A stretch of DNA of 64,000 nt from Rivibacter subsaxonicus. Its GTDB lineage: Bacteria; Pseudomonadota; Gammaproteobacteria; Burkholderiales; Burkholderiaceae_C. Shown here piece by piece: positions 25,112 through 34,303 of this stretch (position 1 is the stretch's first letter; every line of letters starts with the position of its first letter). The stretch spans positions 377,501 to 441,500 of the forward strand of contig NZ_SHKP01000005.1 in the NCBI RefSeq assembly GCF_004217215.1, in the 5' to 3' direction. The notes under the pieces are model-generated. The model was not told the DNA's origin, ran no database searches, and saw nothing but the letters and a program-made list of their open reading frames with translations. Position numbers and translations under genes: made by a program.

Positions 25112-26548
25112 ATGAGCCTGAGCCTTCATACCGAACTGCTGATCGACGGTGCCTTCGTCCCCGGCGAGGGCGAGGTCGAGAAGATCCTCAACCCGGCCAC
25201 CGGCGAGACCATCGCCAGCGTGGCCGAGGCCTCGCTGGAGCAGGTCAACCGCGCGGTCTCGGCCGCGGCGCGCGCCTTCGAAAGCTGGAGCGAGACCACG
25301 CCGGCCGAACGCTCGCGCCTGCTGCTGACGCTGGCCGACCGAATCGAGGCCGACGCCGAGGCCTTCGCCCGCACCGAGGCGCTGAACTGCGGCAAGCCCT
25401 ACGCGCGCGCCCTCGGCGACGAGATCCCGGCGGTGGCCGACTGCTTCCGCTTCTTCGCCGGCGCGGTGCGCGGCCTGACCGGCGCGCTGGCCGGCGAGTA
25501 CCTGGCCGGCCACACCAGCATGATCCGGCGCGACCCGGTCGGCGTGGTCGCCAGCATCGCGCCCTGGAACTACCCGCTGATGATGGCGGCCTGGAAGCTG
25601 GCGCCGGCGCTGGCCGCCGGCAACACGGTGGTGATCAAGCCCAGCGAGCAGACCCCGCTGAGCACGCTGCGCCTGGCGCGGCTGATGGCCGAGATCCTGC
25701 CGAAGGGCGTGGTCAACGTGCTCTGCGGCCGCGGCGGCAGCGTCGGCCAGCCGCTGGTCGAGCATCCGAAGGTGGCGATGGTCTCGATCACCGGCGACGT
25801 CTCGACCGGCAAGAAGATCCTGCAGAGCGCCGCCACCAACGTCAAGCGCACCCATCTGGAACTCGGCGGCAAGGCGCCGGTGATCGTCTTCGACGACGCC
25901 GACCTGGATGCGGTGGTCGAGGGGCTGCGCACCTTCGGCTACTACAACGCCGGCCAGGACTGCACCGCCGCCTGCCGCATCTATGCCGGCGCCAGGATCC
26001 ACGACAAGCTGGTGGCCGACCTCACGAGCGCGGTGCGCGGCATCACGCTCGGCGCCGGCGACGACGAGGGGGCCGAGGTCGGCGCGCTGATCAGCGACCG
26101 CCAGCGCAACCGCGTCGCCAGCTTCGTCGAGCGCGCGCAGATGACCGGCCACATGGAGATCACCACCGGCGGCAAGCTCAAGGCCGGCGCCGGCTTCTTC
26201 TACGAGCCGACGGTGATCGCCGGCGCGCGCCAGGACGACGAGATCGTGCGGCGCGAGGTCTTCGGCCCGGTGGTCAGCATCACCCGCTTCAGCGACGCCG
26301 ACCAGGCCATCGCCTGGGCCAACGACAGCGACTACGGTCTGGCCTCGAGTGTCTGGACGCAGGACGTGGGTCGCGCGATGCGGGTCGCGCGCAAGCTGCG
26401 CTACGGCTGCACCTGGATCAACACCCACTTCATGCTGGTCAACGAGATGCCGCACGGCGGCCTCAAGAGCAGCGGCTACGGCAAGGACCTGAGCATCTAC
26501 GCGCTCGAGGACTACACGGTGCCGCGGCACGTGATGGTCAAGCTGTAG
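25112..26548 (+). CDS. patD: Gamma-aminobutyraldehyde dehydrogenase
   Basis: A 478-residue aldehyde dehydrogenase very close to E. coli PatD (YdcW): [38 protein letters not shown] and the final [19 protein letters not shown] correspond almost residue for residue. Catalytic Glu250 (ELGGKAP) and nucleophile Cys284 (GQDCTAACR) are present. It oxidises 4-aminobutanal, formed from putrescine by a transaminase, to GABA. Directly downstream of the polyamine importer, so uptake and catabolism are coordinated. The putrescine aminotransferase itself (patA-like) is not in the window. GGAGAG precedes the ATG. Confidence 0.95.
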   Translation: MSLSLHTELLIDGAFVPGEGEVEKILNPATGETIASVAEASLEQVNRAVSAAARAFESWSETTPAERSRLLLTLADRIEADAEAFARTEALNCGKPYARALGDEIPAVADCFRFFAGAVRGLTGALAGEYLAGHTSMIRRDPVGVVASIAPWNYPLMMAAWKLAPALAAGNTVVIKPSEQTPLSTLRLARLMAEILPKGVVNVLCGRGGSVGQPLVEHPKVAMVSITGDVSTGKKILQSAATNVKRTHLELGGKAPVIVFDDADLDAVVEGLRTFGYYNAGQDCTAACRIYAGARIHDKLVADLTSAVRGITLGAGDDEGAEVGALISDRQRNRVASFVERAQMTGHMEITTGGKLKAGAGFFYEPTVIAGARQDDEIVRREVFGPVVSITRFSDADQAIAWANDSDYGLASSVWTQDVGRAMRVARKLRYGCTWINTHFMLVNEMPHGGLKSSGYGKDLSIYALEDYTVPRHVMVKL

Positions 26549-26827
26549 GCGTGCGATCGGCGCGGCTTGCGCGGCTGGCGGCGCTCATACGGTTGCGCGA
26601 TCAATAGTCAAGAACTTCACAGCCGCAACGCCCGCCTTCGGCGCATCGCCGAACTTCAACGTTTGCCGTCGAACACACTCTCTCGGCCAGGAGCGGCCAC
26701 TCGAGTCGTGGCCGGAAGCCGTCACTGACTGCCATTCGCATGGATGGCGTGAGCCGACACACCAGCAGTGGAGCACGTATGGGCCGTTCAACTCGGGACA
26801 CCGCCTGGGTAAGCCAATGTAGTAGGC
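26549..26827. other. Noncoding stretch, possible gene remnant
   Basis: About 280 bases between patD and the convergent SDR gene. Short open frames on the minus strand (for example 26585-26791) have unusual Cys/Arg/Trp-rich composition and no ribosome-binding site. The base composition is less GC-biased at third positions than the neighbours. I see no RNA gene or clear terminator. Confidence 0.4.
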
Positions 26828-27649
26828 CTATGCCGGCATCTGCATCCGCTTGCGCAAGCTCTTGTCGAACGCCGACGTCGGTACGAAGCGTCTGAGCAGA
26901 CTGACCGTTGTGGCGTCACGTCCAGCCGTGTAGCGCAGCTGCGGCTTCGCGGCGATGGCGGCGGTGACGACTGTCCCGGCCACCACTTCCGGTAGGTCGG
27001 CTTTCGCTGCCTCTTTGCGCATCACGGCTTCGGCGTTCGCTCGCGCCAGCGCATAGTGTTCGATGTTCTGGTCGGCTGCCAGCGCGTTGCTCTCGAACGT
27101 GGTGCGGGTGTAGCTCGGTTCGACGAGAACGACCCTGATCCCGCAGACTCTGACCTCGTGGTCCAGCGCCTGCGAGTAGCCCTCCACTGCGTGTTTGCTC
27201 GACGAGTACAGTGCCATGAAGGGCGAGGGAATCAGGCCCATTACCGAGCTGATGTTGACGATGCGTCCCGACCGCTGCTGGCGCATCGCGGGCAGAACAG
27301 CGTTGGTCATGCGAATCACGCCGAAGAGGTTGACATCGAAGAGGGACCGGGCCTGTTCGAGCGAAGACTCCTCCGCGGCGCCGATCAAGCCAACGCCCGC
27401 GTTGTTGACCAGCAGGTCGATGCGGCCTGCCTTGGCAAGCACCTCGCGCACCGCCGCTTCAACCGTCAGGTCGTTGGTCACGTCGCAGGCCACGTAGTCG
27501 ATGCCGGGTATCCCCGTCGCCGGGGGCTTGCGGTAGGTCCCGAAAACTCGGTACCCCGCGGCATGCAGCGCGCAGGCGGTTGCTGCACCAATGCCTGCCG
27601 TCGCCCCGGTGACGATCGCCACGGGCTGCTGTTTCTGATCTGTTGACAT
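26828..27649 (-). CDS. Short-chain dehydrogenase/reductase
   Basis: A 273-residue classical SDR. The cofactor motif GATAGIG is near residue 17, NNAG near 87, the catalytic Ser is in NISSVMG, and the active-site pair YSSSK follows. An Asn/Arg-rich segment after the second strand (FGTYRKPP) suggests NADP(H) preference. The start chosen is the ATG at 27649 (MSTDQKQQ); an upstream ATG at 27667 would add six residues. It is divergent from a TetR regulator with a palindromic operator between them, so it is probably that regulator's target. Substrate unknown. Confidence 0.85.
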   Translation of the reverse strand: MSTDQKQQPVAIVTGATAGIGAATACALHAAGYRVFGTYRKPPATGIPGIDYVACDVTNDLTVEAAVREVLAKAGRIDLLVNNAGVGLIGAAEESSLEQARSLFDVNLFGVIRMTNAVLPAMRQQRSGRIVNISSVMGLIPSPFMALYSSSKHAVEGYSQALDHEVRVCGIRVVLVEPSYTRTTFESNALAADQNIEHYALARANAEAVMRKEAAKADLPEVVAGTVVTAAIAAKPQLRYTAGRDATTVSLLRRFVPTSAFDKSLRKRMQMPA

Positions 27650-27805
27650 TGAGATCTCACTTTCCATTTGAATCTGACACTACGGGGAACCTGCTGAGGC
27701 ATGCTTTGAACGCCGAATCGAGATGTCTGTCGAAGCTGCAATTGACCGAGCCGGCTGCTAGGGCGGCCTCTCCGGTGGGCGCTATGAAATGGCTGTTGAT
27801 TTACC

Positions 27806-27819
27806 GTACTTCTAAGTAC
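27806..27819. promoter_or_regulatory. Palindromic operator upstream of the TetR gene
   Basis: GTACTT-CT-AAGTAC is a perfect 6-base inverted repeat with a 2-base centre, extending with one mismatch to 20 bases (27803-27822). A further half-site AAGTAC occurs at 27850-27855. The palindrome lies 16 bases before a perfect -10 box and about 50 bases before the TetR start, a typical autorepression arrangement. The region is also markedly AT-richer than its surroundings. Confidence 0.7.
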
Positions 27820-27835
27820 AGTAAGTGTAGTGGCA

Positions 27836-27841
27836 TATAAT
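27836..27841 (+). promoter_or_regulatory. -10 box of the TetR gene promoter
   Basis: A perfect TATAAT at 27836-27841, 26 bases before the TetR start codon. No good -35 hexamer is seen at the right distance; the palindromic operator occupies that position, so repressor binding would block polymerase. Confidence 0.6.
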
Positions 27842-27867
27842 GGACTATCAAGTACAGAAATAAGCCG

Positions 27868-28518
27868 ATGCCCCAAACCGAGGACGATGTCGCGCCCCAG
27901 CCGCGTCGCGGCCGGCCGCGCGACCCCGAGCGCTTGCGGCGCATCATGGAAGCGGCGCGCAGCCACTTCGATGGGCACGGTTTCGAGCGGGCCAGCGTCG
28001 ACGCCATCGCCGCCAAGGCCGGCGTCTCGAAGATGACCATCTACAGCCACTTCGCTTCGAAGGAAGGGCTGTTCGAGGCAGTGATTCGCGATCGCACCGA
28101 TCGCGTGATGGGCGGGCTGGCCGGCGTCGAAGCGCTGGACCCGAAGCAGCCTCAGAAGGCGCTGCTGGCCATCGGAGAGCAATTCCTCACGCTGGCGCGT
28201 GAGGAGGACACGCTAGGCCAGTTTCGTTCGCTATACGGCGCCGCCGGGACGCAGCGCGAGGCGTGCTTGGCCTTCTACAGGCAGGGGGCCGACAGGCTGA
28301 TCGGCGACTTGGCTGCCTATCTGCGCCGCGCTGATGCGCAGGGCACGCTGCACATACGGCACCCGCGTCAGGCGGCGGACCTGTTCCTGTCGATGTTCCT
28401 TGGCGATGGCCACATCCGCGGGCTGCTGATGCTCGACATGCACGATGCGCGGGAGAACAGAGCGCTGCTGCGGGAGGCGGTGCGGGTGTTCATCGCGGCC
28501 TACGCGAAGGCACCGTGA
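27868..28518 (+). CDS. TetR/AcrR family transcriptional regulator
   Basis: A 216-residue repressor-type regulator. The N-terminal helix-turn-helix is at about residues 22-68 (RIMEAARSHFDGHGFERASVDAIAAKAGVSKMTIYSHF, quoted here only by its ends RIMEAA and TIYSHF), preceded by a basic RRGRPRDPERLRR arm. The C-terminal ligand domain has the AefR-like TetR_C pattern. Divergent from the SDR gene, which it probably controls together with itself through the palindrome at 27806-27819. Confidence 0.9.
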   Translation: MPQTEDDVAPQPRRGRPRDPERLRRIMEAARSHFDGHGFERASVDAIAAKAGVSKMTIYSHFASKEGLFEAVIRDRTDRVMGGLAGVEALDPKQPQKALLAIGEQFLTLAREEDTLGQFRSLYGAAGTQREACLAFYRQGADRLIGDLAAYLRRADAQGTLHIRHPRQAADLFLSMFLGDGHIRGLLMLDMHDARENRALLREAVRVFIAAYAKAP

Positions 28519-28754
28519 CGAAGGGAGTACGAGCTGAGATGAACTCACAGGCTGCGACAGAGAATCGTACGTGGTGGCCTGTCCATAGGCACTTTGAACG
28601 AATCTCCTCGGTCGAGCGCCCCCAAAGGAATGTCCGCTTTCCACGCATCCCGGAGTCTGCAGTGGGTCGGGAGCGCGAGTTCACCGCTCGAAGTTGAACT
28701 TCAGCAATGCGCCGCAAGCGGCCCAGCACTTTTGAGTTCGAAAGCGAGCTGGCC
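28519..28754. other. Noncoding stretch, possible remnant
   Basis: About 235 bases between the TetR gene and the lysR stop. Small open frames on both strands lack ribosome-binding sites and conserved character. Like 26549-26827, it looks like decayed sequence flanking the SDR/TetR module. Confidence 0.35.
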
Positions 28755-29681
28755 TCAGGCCCGTGCCCGTCGCGCCCGCGCCTGGGCCTGCTCGCGCGCC
28801 AGCTCGATGAACTCGGCGGCCGCGGGCTTCAGCGCCAGCCCGCGGCGCCAGACCAAGCCCACGTCCACCGTCGGCACCGCGTCGCGCAGCGGACGCGCCA
28901 CCACGTGCTCGGCGTCCAGCGTCCACGGCCGGTACAGGAAGTCCGGCAGCACCGCGATGCCGGCACCCACGCCGACCAGCGAGCGCACCGCCTCCAGCGA
29001 GGAGGTGTGCAGCAGCGTGCGCGGCTTGAGCTGGTAGCGCGCCCAGACCGCGCGCATCAGGTCGTCGATGCGGTCGGCGTCGAGCACGATCACGTCGTGC
29101 GCCGCCGCCTGCGCCAGGCTCAGTTCCTCGACCTCGGCCAGCGGGTGGTTGGCGGCGAGCCAGACCCGGTTCGGCGAGCGCGTCAGCGTCTCGGCCACCA
29201 GCGCCTGCGGCTCGCCGAGCGCGTTGCTGACCATGATCGCGACCTCGAGCTCGCCGTTGATCAGCAGGTGCTCGAGGAAGGGCGGCGAGTCCTCGACCAC
29301 CTGCAGCCGCACCTGCGGGCAGCTGCGCTGGAAGCGCGACAGCAGCTCGCTGAGGTAGTAGCCGGCGACCAGCGAGGTCACGCCCACCGCCAACGTGCCC
29401 GAGAGGCCCTCGGGCTGCGCGCGGTTAAGCCGCGTGGCCTCGGCCACCGCCGACAGCACCTTGTGCGCGCTGGCCAGGAAGCGATGGCCATCCGGCGTCA
29501 GCTGCATGCCGCGCGCCGAGCGCTCGAAGAGCCGCTCGCCGAGCGTGGCCTCGAGCTCGAGGATGCTCTTGGTGACCGCAGACTGCGCGATGCTGAGCAT
29601 GCGCGCCGCGGCCGCCACCGACTGCGTCTCCGCCACCGCCACGAAGTAGCGGAACTGGCGCAGCGTGATGTTGCGGTTCAA
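28755..29681 (-). CDS. LysR family transcriptional regulator
   Basis: A 308-residue LysR-type regulator: the winged HTH at the N-terminus (LRQFRYFVAVAETQSVAAAARMLSI region, residues about 7-66, including QSAVTKSILELE) and a periplasmic-binding-protein-like effector domain from about residue 92 (SGTLAVGVTSLVAGYYL). The C-terminus is Arg/Ala-rich. Its start overlaps the parB stop by 4 bases (ATGA), so it is translated from the parB transcript, an unusual place for a LysR gene. Target genes cannot be read from the context. Confidence 0.9.
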   Translation of the reverse strand: MNRNITLRQFRYFVAVAETQSVAAAARMLSIAQSAVTKSILELEATLGERLFERSARGMQLTPDGHRFLASAHKVLSAVAEATRLNRAQPEGLSGTLAVGVTSLVAGYYLSELLSRFQRSCPQVRLQVVEDSPPFLEHLLINGELEVAIMVSNALGEPQALVAETLTRSPNRVWLAANHPLAEVEELSLAQAAAHDVIVLDADRIDDLMRAVWARYQLKPRTLLHTSSLEAVRSLVGVGAGIAVLPDFLYRPWTLDAEHVVARPLRDAVPTVDVGLVWRRGLALKPAAAEFIELAREQAQARARRARA

Positions 29682-30592
29682 GGCTCGGCGCGTTCGCCGC
29701 GCAGGCGCTCGATCAGGCCGTCGAGCTCTTCCAGCGAGCCGAAGGCGATCGCCACCTCGCCCTGCTCGCCACGCTTGGTGCGCTTCTTGATCCGGATCTC
29801 GACCGCCGCGGTCAGCAGGTCGGCCAGCTCCTCCTCGAGCCGCACCACGTCGCGCGGCTTGGCCGCCTTGCCGCGCAGCAGTTGGGTCTGGCGGCCGCCG
29901 GCGGTGGCGCGGGCGACCAGCTTCTCGGCATCGCGCACCGTCAGCTTCTTCGCGACGATCTCGTGGCCGGCGGTGATCTGCTGGACCCGCTCCAGCGACA
30001 GCAGCGCACGCGCGTGGCCCATGTCGAGGTCGCCCGCCATCAGCATCTGCTGCACCGGCTCGGCCAGGTTCAGCAGGCGCAGCAGGTTGCTCGCCGCGCT
30101 ACGCGAGCGGCCCACCGCCTGCGCCGCCTGCTCGTGGGTCAGGCCGAAGTCGTCGGTCAGGCGCTTGAGGCCCTGCGCCTCTTCCAGCGGGTTGAGATCC
30201 TCGCGCTGGATGTTCTCGATCAGCGCCATCACCGCGGCCGACTCGTCGGGCACGTCGCGCACCAGCACCGGTACCTCGTCGAGACCGGCCAGCTTGGCCG
30301 CGCGGGTGCGGCGTTCGCCGGCGATGATCTCGTAGCGCGCCGCGCCGCTGCCGCCGACCGGCCGCACCAGCACCGGCTGCATGATGCCCTGGCTCTTGAT
30401 GCTCTCGGCCAGCTCGTAGAGCGAGCCCTCGTCCATGCGCGTGCGCGGCTGGTACTTGCCGGGCTGCAGCGCGGCGAGCTTCAGGGTCGTCGGGTAGCCA
30501 TCGCCGGCGCCGCTGTTCTGCGTCTCGCTGACCTTGGGGCCGAGCAGGGCTTCAAGGCCGAGGCCCAGGCCCTTGGGTTTCTTGGTTGCCAT
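29678..30592 (-). CDS. parB: Chromosome-partitioning protein ParB
   Basis: A 304-residue ParB/Spo0J. The N-terminus KPKGLGLGLEALLG is the usual ParA-contact region; the CTPase domain has YQPRTRMDEGSL, GERRTRAAKLAG (box I) and NIQREDLNPLEEA (box II); the HTH recognising parS is around residues 145-190. It loads on parS and with ParA segregates the origin. Two parS-like sites lie in mnmG and rsmG a few kilobases away. Four genes separate parA and parB here. The ATG at 30592 lies inside the 3' end of the upstream membrane-protein gene. Confidence 0.97.
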   Translation of the reverse strand: MATKKPKGLGLGLEALLGPKVSETQNSGAGDGYPTTLKLAALQPGKYQPRTRMDEGSLYELAESIKSQGIMQPVLVRPVGGSGAARYEIIAGERRTRAAKLAGLDEVPVLVRDVPDESAAVMALIENIQREDLNPLEEAQGLKRLTDDFGLTHEQAAQAVGRSRSAASNLLRLLNLAEPVQQMLMAGDLDMGHARALLSLERVQQITAGHEIVAKKLTVRDAEKLVARATAGGRQTQLLRGKAAKPRDVVRLEEELADLLTAAVEIRIKKRTKRGEQGEVAIAFGSLEELDGLIERLRGERAEP

Positions 30593-31244
30593 GGGTCGAT
30601 TGTCCCTGATGGTTCGGTGCCGCCGGCCGTGAGTCTCTGACCGTCGGCGGCGGTGCGGTCGGCGGCCGCGGCGGTGCGGTGTGATGGGCCAGCGGGCTAG
30701 CGGCGTCGCGCCCTGCACGACGCGCGGCCGGGTGCACGATGTCGCGCTCGATGTGCTTGCGGATGCGGCCCCACAGCGGGTCGGCGGCCTGCGGCTGGCG
30801 CGCCATCCAGGCCACGGCGGCGTCGCCGCGCACATGCGGCACCAGCGGGCCGCGAGCGCGCTCGGGCAGCGCGCGCCAGCGGCCGCGGAACTCGGCGACC
30901 AGGCTCTCGTCGTCGAGCCCCTTGCTGTCGAGGCCGAGCGCGCGGCGCAGGTCGTGCAGGTGCAGCCAGGCGTCGGCGCCCTCCTCGATCACGCGCAGCG
31001 GCCGCCCGGCCACGCTGTGGTGGCGACCCTCGAACTCCGACCAGGCGGCGGCGCGGATGCCGCGCACGAGTTCGGCCGTGACGTCCATCAGCGGCCGCGC
31101 GAGCAGGTAGCCCCACAGCGGCAGGCTGAGCACCATCGTCGCCGCTCCGAAGAGCCGGTAGACGCCGAGCGACAGGCCGAGGCAGAAGCCGCCGCGCAGC
31201 AGCAGTTGCCACCAGGGCGCGGCAAGCGTCTCGCGCAGGCTCAT
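30552..31244 (-). CDS. Hypothetical membrane protein upstream of parB
   Basis: A 230-residue protein with two N-terminal hydrophobic segments (about 13-31 and 33-50), an amphipathic soluble domain (HSVAGRPLRVIEEGADAWLHL) and a Pro/Arg-rich tail. The last 41 bases overlap parB in another frame, so the tail is partly constrained by parB. No recognised domain; the central portion resembles short conserved hypothetical proteins near parB in betaproteobacteria, but that is recall, not a search. Confidence 0.65.
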   Translation of the reverse strand: MSLRETLAAPWWQLLLRGGFCLGLSLGVYRLFGAATMVLSLPLWGYLLARPLMDVTAELVRGIRAAAWSEFEGRHHSVAGRPLRVIEEGADAWLHLHDLRRALGLDSKGLDDESLVAEFRGRWRALPERARGPLVPHVRGDAAVAWMARQPQAADPLWGRIRKHIERDIVHPAARRAGRDAASPLAHHTAPPRPPTAPPPTVRDSRPAAPNHQGQSTHGNQETQGPGPRP

Positions 31245-31254
31245 CGTCGGCCGC

Positions 31255-31797
31255 TCAGGCAGGCGCCGCCAGCGCCTCGAGCAGCGCCCGCCCTTCGGCC
31301 CAGTCGCCGAGGCCGGAGTCGCCGTTCAGATGGCCGCAGGCACCCGCCAGCACCAGCGCGGCGCCCCAGTCGGCGGCGAGGCCGGTGCTGCGATCGAGCG
31401 CGCAGTAGGGGTCGTCGCTGCTGGCGACCAGCGTCGCGGCAAACGGCAACCGCGCGCGCACCATCGGCCGCCAGTTGTGCAGCTGCGGCGGCATGTCGGC
31501 GCGCTCGGTATCGGGCGCCGCCACCAGCAGCGCGCCGCGCACGCGCGAGGTGTGCCGCGAATGCGCGGCCCAGGCCGCGACCGCCTGGCAGCCAAGGCTG
31601 TGGGCAACCAGCAGCGCCGGTCGCGGATCGGCCAGCAGTTCCTCGTCGAGGCGCGAGATCCAGTCGCCCCGCCGGGGCCAGTGCCAGTCGTCCTGCTCGA
31701 CCCGGTGATCGCCGTGCAGCGCCTGCCAGCGGCTTTGCCAGTGGTCGGGGCCGGAGTTCTGCCAGCCGGGCAGCAGGAGGACGCGTGTGTCGTGCAT
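31255..31797 (-). CDS. RBBP9/YdeN-family alpha/beta hydrolase
   Basis: A 180-residue serine hydrolase. The N-terminus VLLLPGWQNSGPDHWQSRW and the nucleophile elbow VAHSLGC (GxSxG-like) are typical of the RBBP9/YdeN group; the late His in GACGHLNGDSGLGDW completes the triad. Substrate unknown. It is 10 bases from the next gene and appears part of the parA-parB interval operon. Confidence 0.88.
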   Translation of the reverse strand: MHDTRVLLLPGWQNSGPDHWQSRWQALHGDHRVEQDDWHWPRRGDWISRLDEELLADPRPALLVAHSLGCQAVAAWAAHSRHTSRVRGALLVAAPDTERADMPPQLHNWRPMVRARLPFAATLVASSDDPYCALDRSTGLAADWGAALVLAGACGHLNGDSGLGDWAEGRALLEALAAPA

Positions 31798-31828
31798 GGC
31801 GCGCCATTGTGCGGGGCGCCGCGCCTGG

Positions 31829-33364
31829 TCAGCGTTGCAGCGGCACCAGGAAGCGGTTCTCGCGCGTCGGCCCGCGCACCAGCCGCGGCTCGGACGTCCC
31901 GGCCTTCGGCCGCACCGAGAGCGGCGTGGCCGGCACCGGCGGGCAGCTGCCGGTACTGCGCAGGTGCAGCGCGGCCGCGAGCCGCCCCTCGGCCGGGTCG
32001 CCGAGCGCGTGGTTCATGTCGTCGGCCGCCGCGCACTGGGCGCCGAAGCCGTCGGCGTAGTCGCCGAAGCCCTTGGCGTTGACGCCCTGGAACTCGATCG
32101 GGAAGTAAGAGATGCCGCAGTTGTCGCGCGCGGTGAAGCCGTAGGGCTTGCCGCAGGTGCTGCCACCGATGAGCCTGACATCGACGTCGACACCGCGCAG
32201 GCCGTTGACGATCGACTCGCTGGCCGAGCAGGTCGAGCCGCCCGCAAGCACGTAGACCCGCGCCAGATCCAGCGTCGGCAGGGGCTGCGAGGTGCTGCAG
32301 CGGAAGTTGGCGTCCGGCAGGCAGGCCTTGGCGTAGAACGGGGTGTCGCCGTCGGCGGTGTCGGCCGTGCGCTTGTCGTTGTATTGCAGGCGCTCGAAGG
32401 GTCGGCCGGCGACGCGCGTCGGCCCGGCGATCATGTAGGCCAGCTCACTGGCGATGTAGAGATAGCCGCCGCCGTTGTAGCGCAGGTCGAGCACCAGGTC
32501 GCTGATGCCGGCCGCGCGCAACTCCTCGATGGCCGCGATCAGTTGCGCTTCGGCCGGCACGATGTGGTCGTTGAAGACGATGTAGCCGACCTTCTGCCCG
32601 TCGACCTCGAGCACCTTGGTCAGCAGCACCGGCCGGCGCGTGATCTCGGTGCCGGCCAGCAACGCGTAGACCTCGGGCGCTCCCTGGCGGCCGAAGCGGA
32701 ACTGGTAGTTCTGGCCAGCCCGAGGCCCGAAGACGGCCTCGTTGAGGACACCGACACCGTAGCTGCTGCCGTCGTCGGCCGAGACGCCGTTGACGGAGAG
32801 CAGCGTGTCGCCGCGCTGGAGCCCGGCGACCGCGGCCGGCGAGCCGGGCTCGACAAAGGCGATGCGGATGTTGCGCGGCGGCGTTGGCGAACCCATCGAC
32901 CATTCGATGCCGTAGCCGAGCGAGACGCCGGACTGCGTGAGCTCCTTCCAGGCCTTGGTCGGGTAGGTGAAGCTGAACTGGTCCTTGCGCTTGCCGCTGG
33001 CGGTGGTGGCCGGGGTCAGCAGCGCCTCGAAATAGCTCGCGATCGAATCGGGCACACCGGCCTGCGTGTCGACGCTATAGGCTGCAGCTGTTGAATCCAC
33101 ATTGCCTATCTCTCGATACCAGAGGTAGGCGGCGTCGAGGTAGGCGCGAACCCAGCGCTTTTCATCCGCGAGCGTGCCGAGCGTCGTCGCCGCCGCGGCA
33201 TCGACGCGATGCGGGTTGTTCGGCGAGCACTGCTGGGCCTGCGCCGCGACCAGCGGTGCAGCGCGCTGCGCCGTCGCCGGGGCATCGGATCCGCCACCGC
33301 AGCCGGCAAGCATCAAAAAAAACGCGACGGCCAGCGTCGCGCGCAACGGATTGCGGTTTTTCAT
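31829..33364 (-). CDS. S41-family (tail-specific type) peptidase lipoprotein
   Basis: A 511-residue lipoprotein protease. A lipobox LAGC places the acylated Cys at residue 22. A PDZ domain (about 150-235, with GSPAAVAGLQRGDTLLSVNG) precedes the S41 catalytic domain (about 245-430) with LVLDLRYNGGGYL and the nucleophile segment GGSTCSASESIVNGL. In S41 proteases Ser is activated by Lys; the Lys is not certain by eye. An extra Cys-rich segment follows. The start is the ATG at 33364; a longer in-frame start at 33406 would disrupt the signal peptide. It lies between parA and parB. Confidence 0.88.
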   Translation of the reverse strand: MKNRNPLRATLAVAFFLMLAGCGGGSDAPATAQRAAPLVAAQAQQCSPNNPHRVDAAAATTLGTLADEKRWVRAYLDAAYLWYREIGNVDSTAAAYSVDTQAGVPDSIASYFEALLTPATTASGKRKDQFSFTYPTKAWKELTQSGVSLGYGIEWSMGSPTPPRNIRIAFVEPGSPAAVAGLQRGDTLLSVNGVSADDGSSYGVGVLNEAVFGPRAGQNYQFRFGRQGAPEVYALLAGTEITRRPVLLTKVLEVDGQKVGYIVFNDHIVPAEAQLIAAIEELRAAGISDLVLDLRYNGGGYLYIASELAYMIAGPTRVAGRPFERLQYNDKRTADTADGDTPFYAKACLPDANFRCSTSQPLPTLDLARVYVLAGGSTCSASESIVNGLRGVDVDVRLIGGSTCGKPYGFTARDNCGISYFPIEFQGVNAKGFGDYADGFGAQCAAADDMNHALGDPAEGRLAAALHLRSTGSCPPVPATPLSVRPKAGTSEPRLVRGPTRENRFLVPLQR

Positions 33365-33477
33365 GTTGTTCTCGACCCTCCCCGGCAGGGCCTGTGCTCT
33401 GGCCAAGGAGTTTAGAGGCCCGCCCTCGATCTAGGGGGTGGGTTGGCCCGTAGTGCACCGCGCAAGCGACAGCGGAC

Positions 33478-34299
33478 TCAGACCGCCTCGGGGTCCTGGC
33501 TGCGGTAGTGGTAGGCGTAGCCGTCGATGAAGCCGAGCGCCGCGTAGATGGCGCGGGCCGGGGCGTTGTCGGCATCGACCTGGAGGTAGGCGCTGCGGGC
33601 ACCGGCCGCGCGCGCCTCGAGCAGCAGTCGCGTACAGAGCCAGCGTGCGTGGCCGCGGCCGCGATGTGCCGGCGCGGTGTAGACGTCGTAGAGACCGACC
33701 AGGTCACCCTCGGTGGCGATCTGCGCGCAGGCCAGCAACTCGCCATCCGCGCCCTTGAGCAGCACGCCGCGGTAGGGCACGGCCGAGCCGCGCAGACGCT
33801 CGGCATGCGCCTCGCGTTGAGCCAGCGGCGAGTTGCGCAGGCGCCCGACGGCCTCGGCAAAGCCGCCGTGGCCGGGGCTGTCGAGCGTGCAGCCGGGCGG
33901 CAGCGGCAGCGCGGCGAGCGGCGCGGCGCCGAGGTCGGCGCAAACCATGACCCGCGTGTCGTCGAAGCGGCGCCAGCCGCGCAGCGCAAGCAGCGTGTCG
34001 AGCACGCGCGGGTGCGAGAAGGGCGTGATGCGCACGATCAGCGGCAACCCGGCCTCGCGGTAGACGGCGCCGATGCGGCCGAGCAGCTGCGCCAGCGGCT
34101 CGGACGGCGTGGCGACCGCATTGACGCAGCGTGCCCGCTTGGCCTTGCCGGGCGACAGCCGCACCAGCCAGCCACCGACCAGCCGCTGCGCCGGCGGCGC
34201 CGAGGCGTTGAGGCCGGCCTCTTCGACCCGCGCCAGCAACGCCGCGTCCAGCGCAACGCTGGGGGCGGTGGCGGGCGTGGCGGTGGCGTCCATGCCCAA
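33478..34299 (-). CDS. GNAT family N-acetyltransferase
   Basis: A 273-residue protein with a C-terminal GNAT domain: the acetyl-CoA-binding motif is DVYTAPAHRGRGHARWL near residue 210, followed by YLQVDADNAPARAIYAALGF. The N-terminal half resembles a degenerate second GNAT fold, so this may be a tandem acetyltransferase. Substrate unknown. It starts 4 bases downstream of the parA stop and is probably cotranscribed with parA. Confidence 0.87.
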   Translation of the reverse strand: MGMDATATPATAPSVALDAALLARVEEAGLNASAPPAQRLVGGWLVRLSPGKAKRARCVNAVATPSEPLAQLLGRIGAVYREAGLPLIVRITPFSHPRVLDTLLALRGWRRFDDTRVMVCADLGAAPLAALPLPPGCTLDSPGHGGFAEAVGRLRNSPLAQREAHAERLRGSAVPYRGVLLKGADGELLACAQIATEGDLVGLYDVYTAPAHRGRGHARWLCTRLLLEARAAGARSAYLQVDADNAPARAIYAALGFIDGYAYHYRSQDPEAV

Positions 34300-34303
34300 G
34301 CTT

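Noticed and set aside
26585-26791. Small minus-strand ORF (68 codons) downstream of patD
   Set aside because: Cys/Trp/Arg-rich composition, no ribosome-binding site; treated as decayed noncoding DNA.
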